Source of the DNA: Tianweitania sp. UT-5YL-CI-8
GTDB lineage: Bacteria > Pseudomonadota > Alphaproteobacteria > Rhizobiales > Rhizobiaceae
DNA length: 64,000 nt
NCBI RefSeq assembly: GCF_030010215.1
Contig: NZ_JASCRR010000007.1
Coordinates: 153,173-217,172 of the forward strand
Direction: 5' to 3'
Shown: in pieces, positions 1 to 9,487 of the stretch
Position numbering within the stretch: the stretch's first letter is position 1
How the letters are laid out: each line of letters starts with the position of its first letter
Made by a program: the position numbers and the translations under genes
The notes under the pieces: generated by a model
The model's database searches: none
What the model saw: the letters and a program-made list of their open reading frames with translations, nothing else
What the model was told of the DNA's origin: nothing

Positions 1-272
<272 letters not shown>

Positions 273-365
273 TCACTGCAAAATCGACAATGGGATATAA
301 AGAAATCTTTATCCCTGCATGTGATGCGGTTTCGGAAGTGAGTGGCGCAACCGATGGGTCGAGCC

Positions 366-659
366 TCAGCATTCCTCGCCGAAACGGTCGGCAACCAGCT
401 TCACCAGCGCCTCGAGGGCCGCGCTTGCCTCCGGCCCGCTGGCCTGGATGCGGACGGAACTGCCGGGGCTTGCGGCCAGCATCATCAGGCCCATGATCGA
501 GGTGCCGCCGACGCTTGTGCCGTCCTTCTCGACGCTGATGCTGGCATCGAAGCTCGCGGCGACCTGGACGAATTTGGCGGAGGCACGCGCATGCAGGCCG
601 CGCTGGTTGACGATGGTGACGTCTTCAGCCACCGCGTCCGCGCTGGACGGATCATACAT
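366..659 (-). CDS. ptsH: HPr phosphocarrier protein
   Basis: 97-residue HPr of the phosphoenolpyruvate phosphotransferase system. The phosphorylatable histidine sits in NQRGLHARASAKF (about residue 23) and the regulatory serine in TSIMGLMMLAA (about residue 53), the site used by HPr kinase. It has an N-terminal extension of about 8 residues relative to the E. coli protein. It lies 5 bases downstream of the EIIA gene and near hprK. No sugar permease (EIIB/EIIC) is present here, which fits the regulatory PTS of alphaproteobacteria rather than a transport PTS. Confidence 0.93.
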   Translation of the reverse strand: MYDPSSADAVAEDVTIVNQRGLHARASAKFVQVAASFDASISVEKDGTSVGGTSIMGLMMLAASPGSSVRIQASGPEASAALEALVKLVADRFGEEC

Positions 660-664
660 TCCGG

Positions 665-1066
665 TTACTTTCCGCTCAGCAGCTGGCTTGCGACGTTGAT
701 GTATTTGCGGCCGGCGTTCTGGGCTTCCTCGAGCGCCTGCGCCATGTTGTCGGTCTTGCGCACGCTCGACAGCTTGATCAGCATCGGCAGGTTCATGCCG
801 GCAATGACTTCGGTGCGGCCTGCCTCCATTACGGAGATGGCAAGGTTCGACGGCGTGCCGCCGAACATGTCGGTGAGGATGACGACACCCGTACCGGTGT
901 CGGCACGCGCAACGGCGTCGACGATATCGCTACGGCGCTGCGCCATGTCATCATCGGGCCCGATGGCGACGGTCTCGAAATTGTCTTGCGGCCCGACAAC
1001 ATGTTCCACCGCGTTGCGGAACTCTACTGCCAGCTGACCGTGCGTCACAAGCACGAGTCCGATCAT
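665..1066 (-). CDS. PTS EIIA component, mannose family
   Basis: 133-residue EIIA-Man domain protein starting MIGLVLVTHGQLA; the histidine of the THG motif (residue 9) is the phosphoryl acceptor from HPr. TDMFGGTPSNLA is the other family hallmark. There is no fused EIIB domain, so it is a stand-alone regulatory EIIA (called ManX or EIIA-Man in rhizobia). It sits between hprK and ptsH on the same strand, with AAGG about 8 bases before the ATG as a likely ribosome binding site. The probable role is signalling of PEP/phosphorylation state, not sugar uptake; that is inferred from the missing permease and from work on other rhizobia. Confidence 0.88.
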   Translation of the reverse strand: MIGLVLVTHGQLAVEFRNAVEHVVGPQDNFETVAIGPDDDMAQRRSDIVDAVARADTGTGVVILTDMFGGTPSNLAISVMEAGRTEVIAGMNLPMLIKLSSVRKTDNMAQALEEAQNAGRKYINVASQLLSGK

Positions 1067-1231
1067 TCTGCCTTGGCTCCCGTCGTGGCACCCTCACGGC
1101 CGGATCACACTTGAATTTTCCCGGGCCGTGGGGTCGCTATCTTGTCGACCCTACTGCGCTTGACAAGCCCAAAATCGCCGCAGTGGTTGGCATTTTGACG
1201 CAATGCAGCACGATTTTTCGGCAAAGCGCCG

Positions 1232-1672
1232 CTATAGGGGCAAATTAAGCCGACCAAAAACGATCGGCATGGAGGAACTGACGTCACGGAATGGGGCTGC
1301 GACGCACGGCACATTTATGCCGAGGAGGCTTTCCACAGACGGTTCGGGCAGCCGTTCAACCTCATCAGCGGGCACAAGCCTGACGAGAAGATCGATGACT
1401 GCACGGTCTCTATGAAGGATGGGAACCGGACCCAGCCCCCTGATCTCCACCAACCCGGCGATGGGAAGCGGACAGCGCGCGACCAGCCGGCTGCCTGCGA
1501 CCGACAACAAAAGCTGATCGTCCGCAATCATGCAGGCGAAACGCCCCGCCGACCGAAAACGCTCGATGAGCGAGATGGCGAGCAGCGATTTTCCCGAACC
1601 GGAAGGCCCCGTTATCATCACACCCCGGTCGCTCAGAACGACGCCCGTGGCGTGGATGTTGTGCGGAGCCAA
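1232..1672 (-). CDS. hprK: HPr kinase/phosphorylase, short alphaproteobacterial form
   Basis: 146 residues, equal to the C-terminal catalytic half of the Firmicutes enzyme; this truncation is normal in alphaproteobacteria. The Walker A motif is TGPSGSGKS (about residues 21-29), with MIADDQ and LVEIRGLGPVPI following. It phosphorylates the regulatory serine of HPr. The start is most likely TTG (1672-1670), since GAGGA, which is part of the chvG stop region, lies just upstream as a ribosome binding site and the ORF opens 3 bases after the chvG stop. Expression is therefore probably coupled to chvG translation. Confidence 0.88.
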   Translation of the reverse strand: MAPHNIHATGVVLSDRGVMITGPSGSGKSLLAISLIERFRSAGRFACMIADDQLLLSVAGSRLVARCPLPIAGLVEIRGLGPVPILHRDRAVIDLLVRLVPADEVERLPEPSVESLLGINVPCVAAPFRDVSSSMPIVFGRLNLPL

Positions 1673-1675
1673 GGA

Positions 1676-3451
1676 TCAGTCCTCGGCGGGCAGCGTGACG
1701 ACGAACCGCGCGCCACGTATATCACCCGGCTTGGCGCCGGGAATATTCTCGGCGGTCAGCGTGCCGTTATGCGCTTCGACGATCTGGCGGCTGATCGACA
1801 GGCCGAGGCCGGAATTCTGGCCGAACGCCTCGCTCGCCGGACGGTCGGTATAAAAGCGCTCGAAAATCCGCTCGATGCTCTCAGCGCGGATGCCCGGCCC
1901 GTTGTCCTCGACTGTGATGACGTTGAACTTGCCGGCGCGCGACAGGGTGATGGTGATGCGACCACCGTCCTGCGGCACGAAGGATCGCGCATTCTCGATC
2001 AGGTTGGTGATCACCTGGCCGATACGGAGATCGTGTCCGACCACGAAATAACCCTTGGCTCCGGCCGGCAGCTTGGCGGGCTTGAAATCGATCTCCACCG
2101 CCTTCTTATTCCGGGTCATCTCTTTGGAAACGGAAACGAGGTCCGAAATGAATTTCTTCAGATCGACGCGGCCGGCATCGTCTCGCGCCAGTTCGGCATC
2201 GAGGCGGGAGGCATCGGAAATGTCGGTGATCAGCCGGTCGAGCCGCTTCACGTCGTGCTGGATGATTTCCATCAGTCGCCCGCGCGAGGTGTCGTTCTTG
2301 GCGAGCGGCAGGGTCTCGACGGCGCTGCGCAGCGACGTCAGCGGGTTCTTCAACTCGTGGCTGACATCGGCGGCAAAACTCTCGATGGCCTCAATGCGGG
2401 CATAGAGAGCGTTGGTCATGTCGCGGACCGCCACCGACAGATTGCCGATCTCGTCCTGCCGGTCGGAGAAGTCGGGGATTTCCTCACGGCTCTTGACCCC
2501 GCGCCGCACCCGCACGGCAGCAGCCGAAAGCCGGCGCAGCGGCGTGGCAATGGTGGAGGCCAAAAGCAGAGACAGGCTCGCCTGCACCAAGGCGGCGATG
2601 GCGAAGACGCGCAGGATGGCGCGCTGCTCGGCAGCCACGATCTTGTCGATATCGCCGCCCTCGGTCGACAAAAGCAACACGCCGAGCACCGCACGGAAGC
2701 GCTGGATCGGCACCGCCACGGAGACGATCTGCTCGCCCTGCTCGCTGACCCGAACCACCGTGGAGGGACTGCCGGTCAGCGATTGCACCACTTCGGGGAA
2801 AGCGGCGCCATTGCCGCCGGGCTGCTCCCGGTAGATCGGCAGCCGTCGGGTGTTGAACATGTCGAAGACGAATTTCTGGGTCTTCTCAAGAAAGCCGTTC
2901 TCTTCCTTTTCAATCGGCGGAAGATCGTAGCGGAGAATCTGGCCGCGTGAATACAGATGCCGGGAATCAAGCAGAAGATTGGTGTCGCGGTCATAGATGC
3001 GCGCCCGCGTCCGGGTCGGCGAGATCAACCGCCGCAGCACCGGCGCCACGCGCTCGGGGTTGATGGGGAAGTCCAGGCTTTCGAGCTGGTCGCTGCCGGG
3101 ACCGATGCTCTCTCCGGCCTGCAGTTCCAGAAGCTTTTCCGGATCGATGGAGATCGAATCGGTCTCGACGGTCGCGGAAGCTGCAATGGCGCCGGCGATA
3201 ATTTCGCCCTGGGTCATCAGGCTCTCGACCCTGGCGTCAATCAAGCCATCGCGGAAAGTGTTGAGATACATGATGCCGGCGACAAGCACCGCAAGGCCGG
3301 CAAGATTGAGAACCAGGATACGGCGGGTCAGGCTCGAAAAGAAATGATGGCCGAGAAAACGGCCGAGCGGAATCGTTGTCCAGCGCATCAGCGCGTGCCA
3401 ACGGCCGCGCTTTCGCACTGCGGGCCTTTTTATCTCGGCTTCAACCGCCAT
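1676..3451 (-). CDS. chvG: ChvG (ExoS) sensor histidine kinase
   Basis: 591-residue membrane sensor kinase. A first transmembrane segment lies near residues 43-63 and a second near 280-300, flanking a periplasmic sensor domain; then HAMP, the H-box SHELKNPLTSLRS, an N box NLIENARSF and G boxes DNGPGI and GLGLSISRQI. In rhizobia it pairs with ChvI and, with periplasmic ExoR, controls succinoglycan, flagella and acid/envelope stress responses. The response regulator gene is immediately upstream (50-base gap) and hprK is downstream. The long antisense ORF across it is a shadow. Confidence 0.94.
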   Translation of the reverse strand: MAVEAEIKRPAVRKRGRWHALMRWTTIPLGRFLGHHFFSSLTRRILVLNLAGLAVLVAGIMYLNTFRDGLIDARVESLMTQGEIIAGAIAASATVETDSISIDPEKLLELQAGESIGPGSDQLESLDFPINPERVAPVLRRLISPTRTRARIYDRDTNLLLDSRHLYSRGQILRYDLPPIEKEENGFLEKTQKFVFDMFNTRRLPIYREQPGGNGAAFPEVVQSLTGSPSTVVRVSEQGEQIVSVAVPIQRFRAVLGVLLLSTEGGDIDKIVAAEQRAILRVFAIAALVQASLSLLLASTIATPLRRLSAAAVRVRRGVKSREEIPDFSDRQDEIGNLSVAVRDMTNALYARIEAIESFAADVSHELKNPLTSLRSAVETLPLAKNDTSRGRLMEIIQHDVKRLDRLITDISDASRLDAELARDDAGRVDLKKFISDLVSVSKEMTRNKKAVEIDFKPAKLPAGAKGYFVVGHDLRIGQVITNLIENARSFVPQDGGRITITLSRAGKFNVITVEDNGPGIRAESIERIFERFYTDRPASEAFGQNSGLGLSISRQIVEAHNGTLTAENIPGAKPGDIRGARFVVTLPAED

Positions 3452-3501
3452 TCACCAGAGCCTGTTGCGCTCAGCCTCGGAGCCCGGCATCCCGCACCGC
3501 A

Positions 3502-4203
3502 TCACATTTCGCGGAAGCGATAGCCCACACCGTACAATGTCTCGATCATCTCGAAGTCGTCATCCACTTGCTTGAACTTCTTGCGAAGCCGCTTGATGTG
3601 GCTGTCGATGGTCCGATCGTCGACATAGACCTGCTCATCATAGGCCGAATCCATCAGCGCGTCTCGGCTTTTGACGACGCCGGGACGCTGGGCCAGCGAA
3701 TGCAGGATGAGGAACTCGGTGACGGTCAACGTCACCGGCTCGCCCTTCCAGGTGCAGGTGTGGCGCTCCTGGTCCATGACGAGCGAACCGCGCTCCAGTG
3801 AGCGCGACTGCTGGTTGGGGCTCTTGGCAGCGGCCTCGCGTGCACTTGCGCGGCGCAGCACGGCGCGGACGCGCTCGACCAGAAGGCGCTGCGAGAAGGG
3901 TTTGCGGATGAAATCGTCGGCGCCCATCTTAAGGCCGAACAGTTCGTCGATCTCATCGTCCTTGGAGGTTAGGAAGATCACCGGAAGGTCGGTCTTCTGG
4001 CGCAGCCGGCGCAGAAGCTCCATGCCGTCCATGCGCGGCATCTTGATATCGAGGATTGCAAGATTCGGCGGCCGTGCGCTCAGACCCTCCAGCGCGGACG
4101 CGCCATCCGTGTAGGTCTCGACGCGATAGCCCTCGGATTCGAGAGCGATGGACACCGAGGTCAGGATGTTGCGGTCGTCGTCGACCAGGGCAATGGTTGC
4201 CAT
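3502..4203 (-). CDS. chvI: ChvI response regulator
   Basis: OmpR/PhoB-type regulator. The receiver domain starts [18 protein letters not shown] with the acidic pair, has the phosphoacceptor Asp in [13 protein letters not shown] and the conserved Lys in FIRKPFSQ; the C-terminal winged helix includes [18 protein letters not shown] and ends [10 protein letters not shown]. The start at 4203 matches the family N-terminus and has GGGAG 11-12 bases upstream; an upstream in-frame ATG at 4221 would add 6 residues. It is divergent from pckA, so the shared 357-base gap probably carries both promoters. Confidence 0.94.
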   Translation of the reverse strand: MATIALVDDDRNILTSVSIALESEGYRVETYTDGASALEGLSARPPNLAILDIKMPRMDGMELLRRLRQKTDLPVIFLTSKDDEIDELFGLKMGADDFIRKPFSQRLLVERVRAVLRRASAREAAAKSPNQQSRSLERGSLVMDQERHTCTWKGEPVTLTVTEFLILHSLAQRPGVVKSRDALMDSAYDEQVYVDDRTIDSHIKRLRKKFKQVDDDFEMIETLYGVGYRFREM

Positions 4204-4560
4204 TTCCAGCGTCTCCCTCATGGACGGGGTCCCTTCTGTCGTTCGGAAGGGCTTGTGCAGGACAAATTAGGTACAAAATGTGGCATAGACCTTTGCCGCA
4301 TCAACAGGCAAGTGCCCATGGAAACAGCGCGGTTTCATTTCGATCTCCGCACGTATGACGAAACCCTTCGCCTTTTCCTTGGGCACCGCCGTAATTATTT
4401 TGAGCACTTTAACCGTTTTAAACGATTCTCAAAATTTTAAATCGATTAAACATTTGATATAGCTATACTTTTCTGGTTCTGACAAAGCCGCTCCCGTTTG
4501 TATAGGAGCGCCGGGCCACAATCCGGTCGGACGCGACCTAAACAAACGAGGACTTTTTAA
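4204..4560. promoter_or_regulatory. chvI/pckA divergent intergenic region with operator-like palindromes
   Basis: Non-coding, AT-rich in its middle. Visible structure: arms CGTTT and AAACG around a central T at 4414-4424; TTTAA and TTAAA arms around ATCGA at 4436-4450; and a 6-bp hairpin CGCTCC/GGAGCG at 4489-4510 in the likely pckA leader. The AT-rich palindromes with central CG resemble LacI/GalR-family operators, and pckA of Sinorhizobium is known to be controlled by the LacI-family regulator PckR. Assigning these sites to PckR is inference. No clear ribosome binding site consensus beyond GAGGA at 4548-4552 precedes the pckA ATG. Confidence 0.5.
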
Positions 4561-6171
4561 ATGACCGAGACAGGACGCCGGAATCCCGCCTGCGGCATCG
4601 AAACGGCTGGTCTCAAAACCACCGGCAAGGTTCGCTACAACTTCGGCCCCGCGGAATTGTGCGAGGAAGCGCTGCGTCGTGGCGAGGCCAAGCTGACCGC
4701 CCATGGCGCGCTTGTCGCCTATACTGGCCAGCACACCGGTCGGTCGCCCAAGGACAAGTTCGTCGTCCGTAGCGCAGAGACGGAGGACCACGTCTGGTGG
4801 GACAACAACAAGCCGATGTCTCAGGCGCATTTCGACACGCTTCTGGCCGATTTCATCGAACTCGCAGCCGACAAGGACCTCTATGTCCAGGATCTGATCG
4901 GCGGCGCCGACCGTTCCCTGGCACTGCCGACGCGCATCATCACCGAATTCGCCTGGCATTCGATGTTCATCCGCAACCTGCTGATCCGTCCGGAGGCAGA
5001 GGAACTCGACGGCTTCGTGCCGCAGTTCACGATCATCGACCTGCCCTCCTTCCGCGCCGACCCCGGCCGCCACGGCTGCCGCACCGAAACCGTTATCGCG
5101 GTCGACCTGACGCGCATGATCGTGCTGATCGGCGGATCGGCCTATGCCGGCGAGATGAAGAAGTCGGTGTTCACAGCGCTCAATTATCTTCTGCCATCCA
5201 AGGGCGTGATGCCGATGCATTGCTCAGCCAATGACGGTGCGAATGGCGATTCCGCCGTGTTCTTCGGCCTGTCGGGCACCGGCAAGACGACGCTCTCGGC
5301 CGATCCGACGCGCACGCTGATCGGCGACGACGAGCATGGCTGGGGTCCGGATGGCATTTTCAACTTCGAAGGCGGCTGCTATGCCAAGACCATCCGCTTG
5401 TCGGCCGAAGCCGAGCCGGAAATCTTCGCCACCACGCAGCGTTTCGGCACCGTGCTTGAAAACGTCGTGCTGGACGAGAAGCGCATTCCCGATTTCGACG
5501 ACGGCTCGCTTACGGAAAACACGCGTTGCGCCTATCCGCTGGATTTCATCCCGAATGCCAGCGAGACCGGTCGCGCCAGCCATCCCAAGAACATCATCAT
5601 GCTGACCGCCGATGCCTTCGGCGTGATGCCGCCCATCGCCAAGCTGACGCCGGCGCAGGCCATGTACCACTTCCTGTCCGGCTACACCGCCAAGGTCGCC
5701 GGCACCGAGCGTGGCGTGACCGAGCCGGAAGCGACCTTCTCGACATGCTTCGGCGCGCCCTTCATGCCGCGCCATCCGTCGGAATACGGCAATTTGCTGC
5801 GCGAGCTGATCGCCGAGCACAAGGTCGACTGCTGGCTGGTCAACACCGGCTGGACCGGCGGCGCCTATGGCACCGGCAAGCGCATGCCGATCAAGGCGAC
5901 GCGCGCCCTGCTGACCGCAGCGCTGGACGGGTCGCTCAACGAGGCCGAGTTCCGCACCGACCCGTCCTTCGGCTTCGCTGTTCCGGTTGCCGTGCCCGGC
6001 GTCGACACCGCGATACTCGATCCGCGTTCGACCTGGGGCGACAAGGCAGCCTACGACCGCCAGGCGGGACGGCTGGTATCGATGTTCATCGACAATTTCG
6101 GCAAGTTCGAAACTCATGTCGACTCTTCGGTCCTGGGTGCGGCTCCGCGCATTCAGGAAGCCGCCGAATAG
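4561..6171 (+). CDS. pckA: Phosphoenolpyruvate carboxykinase (ATP)
   Basis: 536 residues, typical length. It decarboxylates and phosphorylates oxaloacetate to PEP with ATP, the entry step of gluconeogenesis from C4 acids. The kinase-1a P-loop is [14 protein letters not shown] (about residues 235-248), kinase-2 is LIGDDEHGW, and the arginine/substrate site is in [11 protein letters not shown] near residue 60. The ATG at 4561 follows GAGGA by 8 bases. Its place beside chvI is conserved in rhizobia. A rho-independent terminator follows. The opposite-strand ORF of about 500 codons is a codon-bias shadow. Confidence 0.96.
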   Translation: MTETGRRNPACGIETAGLKTTGKVRYNFGPAELCEEALRRGEAKLTAHGALVAYTGQHTGRSPKDKFVVRSAETEDHVWWDNNKPMSQAHFDTLLADFIELAADKDLYVQDLIGGADRSLALPTRIITEFAWHSMFIRNLLIRPEAEELDGFVPQFTIIDLPSFRADPGRHGCRTETVIAVDLTRMIVLIGGSAYAGEMKKSVFTALNYLLPSKGVMPMHCSANDGANGDSAVFFGLSGTGKTTLSADPTRTLIGDDEHGWGPDGIFNFEGGCYAKTIRLSAEAEPEIFATTQRFGTVLENVVLDEKRIPDFDDGSLTENTRCAYPLDFIPNASETGRASHPKNIIMLTADAFGVMPPIAKLTPAQAMYHFLSGYTAKVAGTERGVTEPEATFSTCFGAPFMPRHPSEYGNLLRELIAEHKVDCWLVNTGWTGGAYGTGKRMPIKATRALLTAALDGSLNEAEFRTDPSFGFAVPVAVPGVDTAILDPRSTWGDKAAYDRQAGRLVSMFIDNFGKFETHVDSSVLGAAPRIQEAAE

Positions 6172-6199
6172 TTCTGGAATACCTGGGAGGGTGGAGGAG

Positions 6200-6229
6200 A
6201 GGCCCGGCGCAAGCTGGGCCTTTTCTTTT
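6200..6229 (+). terminator. Rho-independent terminator after pckA
   Basis: Hairpin AGGCCCGGC - GCAA - GCTGGGCCT (one G-T pair) followed by TTTCTTTT, starting 29 bases after the pckA stop. The tetraloop and T-run are standard. Confidence 0.8.
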
Positions 6230-6255
6230 GAGCGAAGGCGCGGCATGACTTCGAC

Positions 6256-6693
6256 ATGGATATCAACGACGACATCGTGATCGCGCCGGACGTGGTGATC
6301 CGCGCCGACGAGCTGGAAGAGAACTTCATCCGTTCCTCCGGCCCGGGCGGGCAGAACGTCAACAAAGTGGCGACGGCCGTGCAACTGCGCTTCGACGCGC
6401 GCAACGCGCCCGGCCTGCCCGAACGCGTGCGCGAGCGCACGATCAAGCTCGCCGGCCAACGCGCCACCAAGGACGGCGTCATCGTCATCGAAGCCGGCCG
6501 CTTCCGCACCCAGGAGCAGAACCGCGCCGATGCGCGCGGACGGCTGACAGCGCTGGTCGCCAAGGCGGCCGAACCGCCGCCGCCGCCGCGCAAGAAGACC
6601 CGACCGACCAAGGGCTCGGTCGAGCGCAGGCTGAAATCGAAGGCGGGTCGCTCGACGGTGAAGAAACTGCGCGGACGCATCGACAACGACTGA
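6256..6693 (+). CDS. arfB: Alternative ribosome-rescue factor ArfB (YaeJ family peptidyl-tRNA hydrolase)
   Basis: 145 residues. The RF-1-like domain carries the catalytic GGQ motif in RSSGPGGQNVNKVATAVQLRF (residues about 30-50). The C-terminal 40 residues are rich in Lys/Arg/Pro (PPPPPRKKTRPTKG...), as in ArfB, where the basic tail enters the empty mRNA channel of stalled ribosomes. It lacks the codon-recognition domain of true release factors. It follows pckA but is separated from it by a terminator. The first Met gives the expected N-terminus with beta strand VIAPDVVIRADELEE. Confidence 0.88.
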   Translation: MDINDDIVIAPDVVIRADELEENFIRSSGPGGQNVNKVATAVQLRFDARNAPGLPERVRERTIKLAGQRATKDGVIVIEAGRFRTQEQNRADARGRLTALVAKAAEPPPPPRKKTRPTKGSVERRLKSKAGRSTVKKLRGRIDND

Positions 6694-6767
6694 CATAAGC
6701 CTATCTTCCCAAGCACTCCGCCACGTGACACGGTGCACTCAACTAGAACAGGCAAGGGAGAGCCAGG

Positions 6768-7286
6768 ATGGGTATTTTCGATTTCGTCAAAAATGTGGGA
6801 AAGAAGCTCGGCATCGGCGACGGTGAAGAGGCCCCGAAAGCCGAAACGCTTAAGAAGGACCTCGATTCCTACAAGCTCGGCACCGACAAGGTGACCGTGA
6901 AGGTCGAGGGCGACAAGGCCATCGTCTCCGGCGTGGTCGAAGACCAATCGATCTTCGAGAAGGCTGTCATCGCCGTTGGCAACACGCTCGGCATTTCCAA
7001 GGTCGAAGCCGGCGAACTCAAGGTTGTCGCGCCCGAATCCGGGCTCAAGCTCGATCCCGGCGTCGACATGACCGCTTTGGTCGCAGCCGCCACGCCGGCC
7101 AAGCAGCCGGTGTTGTACACGGTCAAGAAAGGCGACAATCTGTGGAAGATCGCCGAGGCACAGTATGGCAAGGGCAAGGGCGCGAAGAACCCGATCATCT
7201 TCGAGGCCAACAAGCCGATGCTGACGCATCCCGATAAGATTTATCCCGGCCAGGTGCTGCGCATCCCGGCTATCGAGACAGCCTGA
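6768..7286 (+). CDS. BON and LysM domain protein (YgaU/Kbp family)
   Basis: 172 residues with no signal peptide. Residues about 25-90 form a BON domain (VTVKVEGDKAIVSGVVEDQSIFEKAVIAVG) and residues about 119-168 a LysM domain (YTVKKGDNLWKIAEAQYGKGKG...PGQVLRIP). The arrangement matches YgaU/Kbp, a cytoplasmic K+-binding protein in E. coli. GGGAG lies 8 bases before the ATG. Whether it binds potassium or acts at the envelope in this organism cannot be read from sequence. Confidence 0.85.
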   Translation: MGIFDFVKNVGKKLGIGDGEEAPKAETLKKDLDSYKLGTDKVTVKVEGDKAIVSGVVEDQSIFEKAVIAVGNTLGISKVEAGELKVVAPESGLKLDPGVDMTALVAAATPAKQPVLYTVKKGDNLWKIAEAQYGKGKGAKNPIIFEANKPMLTHPDKIYPGQVLRIPAIETA

Positions 7287-7340
7287 AACCGGAAGACATG
7301 AATCCGTACGGCCGCAGATAGATTGGACGGGCTTTCAGGC

Positions 7341-7450
7341 TACCCCCCTGACCCCTCTCGGCGAGGGGTTGGAGACGTCTTTCGGTGGGTTTGAACCGCA
7401 CGGTTGGAGGGGTCGAAACCCCTCATTCGAGCCTCTCCACCCCCCTCGCC
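7341..7450. repeat. Short palindromic intergenic element
   Basis: The gap after the BON-LysM gene contains an ACCCCTC/GAGGGGT inverted pair at about 7350-7369 and further C-rich/G-rich stretches to 7450 (a GGGGTCG...CCCC hairpin near 7410-7422). It has the look of the rhizobial intergenic palindromes but does not match the two longer elements in this window base for base. Confidence 0.35.
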
Positions 7451-7551
7451 TGAAGGGACTGAAGGCTCGATGAGCGAAGAAGTTCGGCGGCTTTCGAGTC
7501 GCCGTTTTCGTTTGACGGACCTATATCGGCAGAACCAACGAGGTCACTGCC

Positions 7552-8169
7552 ATGCTCGTCCTGCCCAAAGGCGTTCGCCATATGCCCGGCTTCCTGTCCC
7601 GCGAGGTGCAGGAGGGACTGGTGGAGGATATTCGCGCGGTGGTGCAGGCAGCACCGCTCTACGTTCCGGCGATGCCGCGCACCGGCAAGCCGTTGAGCGT
7701 GCGGATGACCAATTGCGGCGCGCTCGGCTGGGTTACCGACAAGGAAGCCGGCTACCGCTATCAGGCGACGCATCCGGTCACCGGCGAGCCCTGGCCGCCG
7801 ATCCCGCAGCGACTGCTCGAACTCTGGAGCACCGTTGCGGGCTACGCCGCACCGCCCGAGGCGTGCCTCGTCAATTTCTACACCGACGATGCCAAGATGG
7901 GCCTGCATCAGGACCGCGACGAACAGGATCTCGCCGCACCGGTGGTTTCGGTGTCGCTTGGCGATGCCTGCCTGTTCCGTATCGGCGACACGACGCGCAA
8001 CGGCCCGACCTCGTCCTTCCGGCTCGAAAGCGGCGATGTCGTGGTACTGGGCGGCGCTGGGCGGCTGTGCTTTCACGGCGTCGACCGGATTTATCCGCGC
8101 ACGTCGGCGCTGCTGAAGAAAGGCGGTCGCATCAACCTGACCCTGCGGCGCGTCACGAAAGCCGCGTAA
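7552..8169 (+). CDS. alkB: AlkB-type alpha-ketoglutarate-dependent DNA repair dioxygenase
   Basis: 205 residues. The 2-His-1-carboxylate iron site is visible: HQD in MGLHQDRDE (about residues 121-127) and His in CFHGVDRIYPR (about residue 177), with the 2-oxoglutarate-binding Arg pair near INLTLRR at the C-terminus. AlkB oxidatively demethylates 1-methyladenine and 3-methylcytosine in DNA. The substrate loop region SVRMTNCGALGW matches the AlkB family. It converges with coaA, the stops being 3 bases apart, and has no operon partner. Confidence 0.93.
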   Translation: MLVLPKGVRHMPGFLSREVQEGLVEDIRAVVQAAPLYVPAMPRTGKPLSVRMTNCGALGWVTDKEAGYRYQATHPVTGEPWPPIPQRLLELWSTVAGYAAPPEACLVNFYTDDAKMGLHQDRDEQDLAAPVVSVSLGDACLFRIGDTTRNGPTSSFRLESGDVVVLGGAGRLCFHGVDRIYPRTSALLKKGGRINLTLRRVTKAA

Positions 8170-8172
8170 ACC

Positions 8173-9132
8173 TCAAAGCTTGCGTAACGCCACTTCCTCA
8201 ACCAGATGATCGCCGCCCTTGCGCAGGATCAGATCGGCGCGCGGCCGCGTCGGCAGGATGTTTTCGCGGAGGTTCTTGAGGTTGATGTTGGCCCACAGCC
8301 CTTCGGCAATAGCTTGGGCCGCATCGGTCGACAGCGCGGCATAGCGGTGGAAGAACGAGGCGGGATCGCGGAACGCGGTTTCGCGCAACCGCATGAAGCG
8401 CTTGATATACCACTCGTGTATCACGTCTTCGTCGGCATCGATGTAGATGGAAAAATCAAAGAAATCGGACACGAAAGGCACGAAGTTCCCGTCTTTCGGC
8501 AGTTCGCGCGGCTGCAATACGTTCAGCCCTTCGAAGATCAGAATGTCGGGCCGGTCTATGGTGACATATTCTCCGAACATCACGTCGTAGGTCAAATGCG
8601 AGTAGAGCGGCGCCCGGACATTCGGCTGCCCCGACTTGATCGCTGATAAGAACCGCAGGAGCGCGCCGACATCGTAGCTGTCGGGAAAGCCCTTGCGTTC
8701 CATCAGATTGTTTCGTCGCAAAACCTCGTTGGGCAACAGAAACCCGTCGGTGGTGACGAGATCGACCTTCGGACTCGATGGCCAGCGCGCCAGAAGCTCC
8801 TTCAGGATACGCGCAGTCGTCGATTTGCCGACGGCGACCGAGCCCGCCATGCCGATAATGTAGGGCGTTTTGACGGTGTCATCGGAGTTGAAAAACTGCT
8901 TGCGCTGCCGAAACAGCAACTGACTGGACTCGACATGGGCATAGAGCAGCCGCGACAGCGACAGATAGATGCGCCTGACCTCGTCGAGATCGACGGGATC
9001 GTAGAGCGAGCTCAGCCGCTTGACCTCGTCGGCCGTCAGCGTCAGCGGCGTATCGGCGCGGAACTTGGCCCACTCCTCGGCTGAATAGAACCGATAGGGC
9101 GAGTATTTTTCCGCCGGGGCCAGTTGATCCAT
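8173..9132 (-). CDS. coaA: Pantothenate kinase type I
   Basis: 319 residues from the ATG at 9132, which has GAGGTG 5 bases upstream; upstream in-frame Met codons would overlap hisE and lack a site. The P-loop is [17 protein letters not shown] (about residues 95-111), with [11 protein letters not shown] and the GLNVLQ motif following. It phosphorylates pantothenate in the first step of CoA synthesis. It is the last gene of the his operon, 13 bases after hisE, the usual rhizobial arrangement. Confidence 0.95.
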   Translation of the reverse strand: MDQLAPAEKYSPYRFYSAEEWAKFRADTPLTLTADEVKRLSSLYDPVDLDEVRRIYLSLSRLLYAHVESSQLLFRQRKQFFNSDDTVKTPYIIGMAGSVAVGKSTTARILKELLARWPSSPKVDLVTTDGFLLPNEVLRRNNLMERKGFPDSYDVGALLRFLSAIKSGQPNVRAPLYSHLTYDVMFGEYVTIDRPDILIFEGLNVLQPRELPKDGNFVPFVSDFFDFSIYIDADEDVIHEWYIKRFMRLRETAFRDPASFFHRYAALSTDAAQAIAEGLWANINLKNLRENILPTRPRADLILRKGGDHLVEEVALRKL

Positions 9133-9145
9133 CGACACCTCGCGC

Positions 9146-9469
9146 CTAGTCGTTCTTGCGGGATGCCTTTTCGGCAACTCCGCTCTGCCCCGTGCGGCGC
9201 TCCAACTCCTTCATCACGTCGGAGACGGGAACGCCAGCAATCGTCAGCACCACAAGCCAGTGGTACAAAAGATCGGCACTTTCGGAAACGAGTTCTTTTG
9301 CGTCTCCGCGTACAGCGGCTATGACCGTTTCGATGGACTCTTCGCCCAGTTTCTGCGCGGCTTTCGGCATGCCCTTCGCAAACAGCTTGGCGGTCCAGGA
9401 ATCGGCTTCGCCAGACCGGGCGCGCTGCGCGACGATCTCTTCGAGGTCCTTCAGGGAAAAATCGGTCAT
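9146..9469 (-). CDS. hisE: Phosphoribosyl-ATP pyrophosphatase
   Basis: 107-residue stand-alone HisE, an all-alpha NTP-pyrophosphatase-like protein. It contains the Mg-binding helix [13 protein letters not shown] and [12 protein letters not shown]. It hydrolyses phosphoribosyl-ATP to phosphoribosyl-AMP, the second step in histidine synthesis. It lies between hisF (18-base gap) and coaA. Confidence 0.95.
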   Translation of the reverse strand: MTDFSLKDLEEIVAQRARSGEADSWTAKLFAKGMPKAAQKLGEESIETVIAAVRGDAKELVSESADLLYHWLVVLTIAGVPVSDVMKELERRTGQSGVAEKASRKND

Positions 9470-9487
9470 TGGGCCTCGAAACTAACG

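Noticed and set aside
1412..2950. 512-codon plus-strand ORF
   Set aside because: Antisense shadow of chvG and hprK; composition (Arg, Gly, His, Asp rich) is the usual mirror of GC-rich codons and no domain is visible.
5224..6738. 504-codon minus-strand ORF
   Set aside because: Antisense to pckA and arfB, crosses the pckA terminator, no domain.
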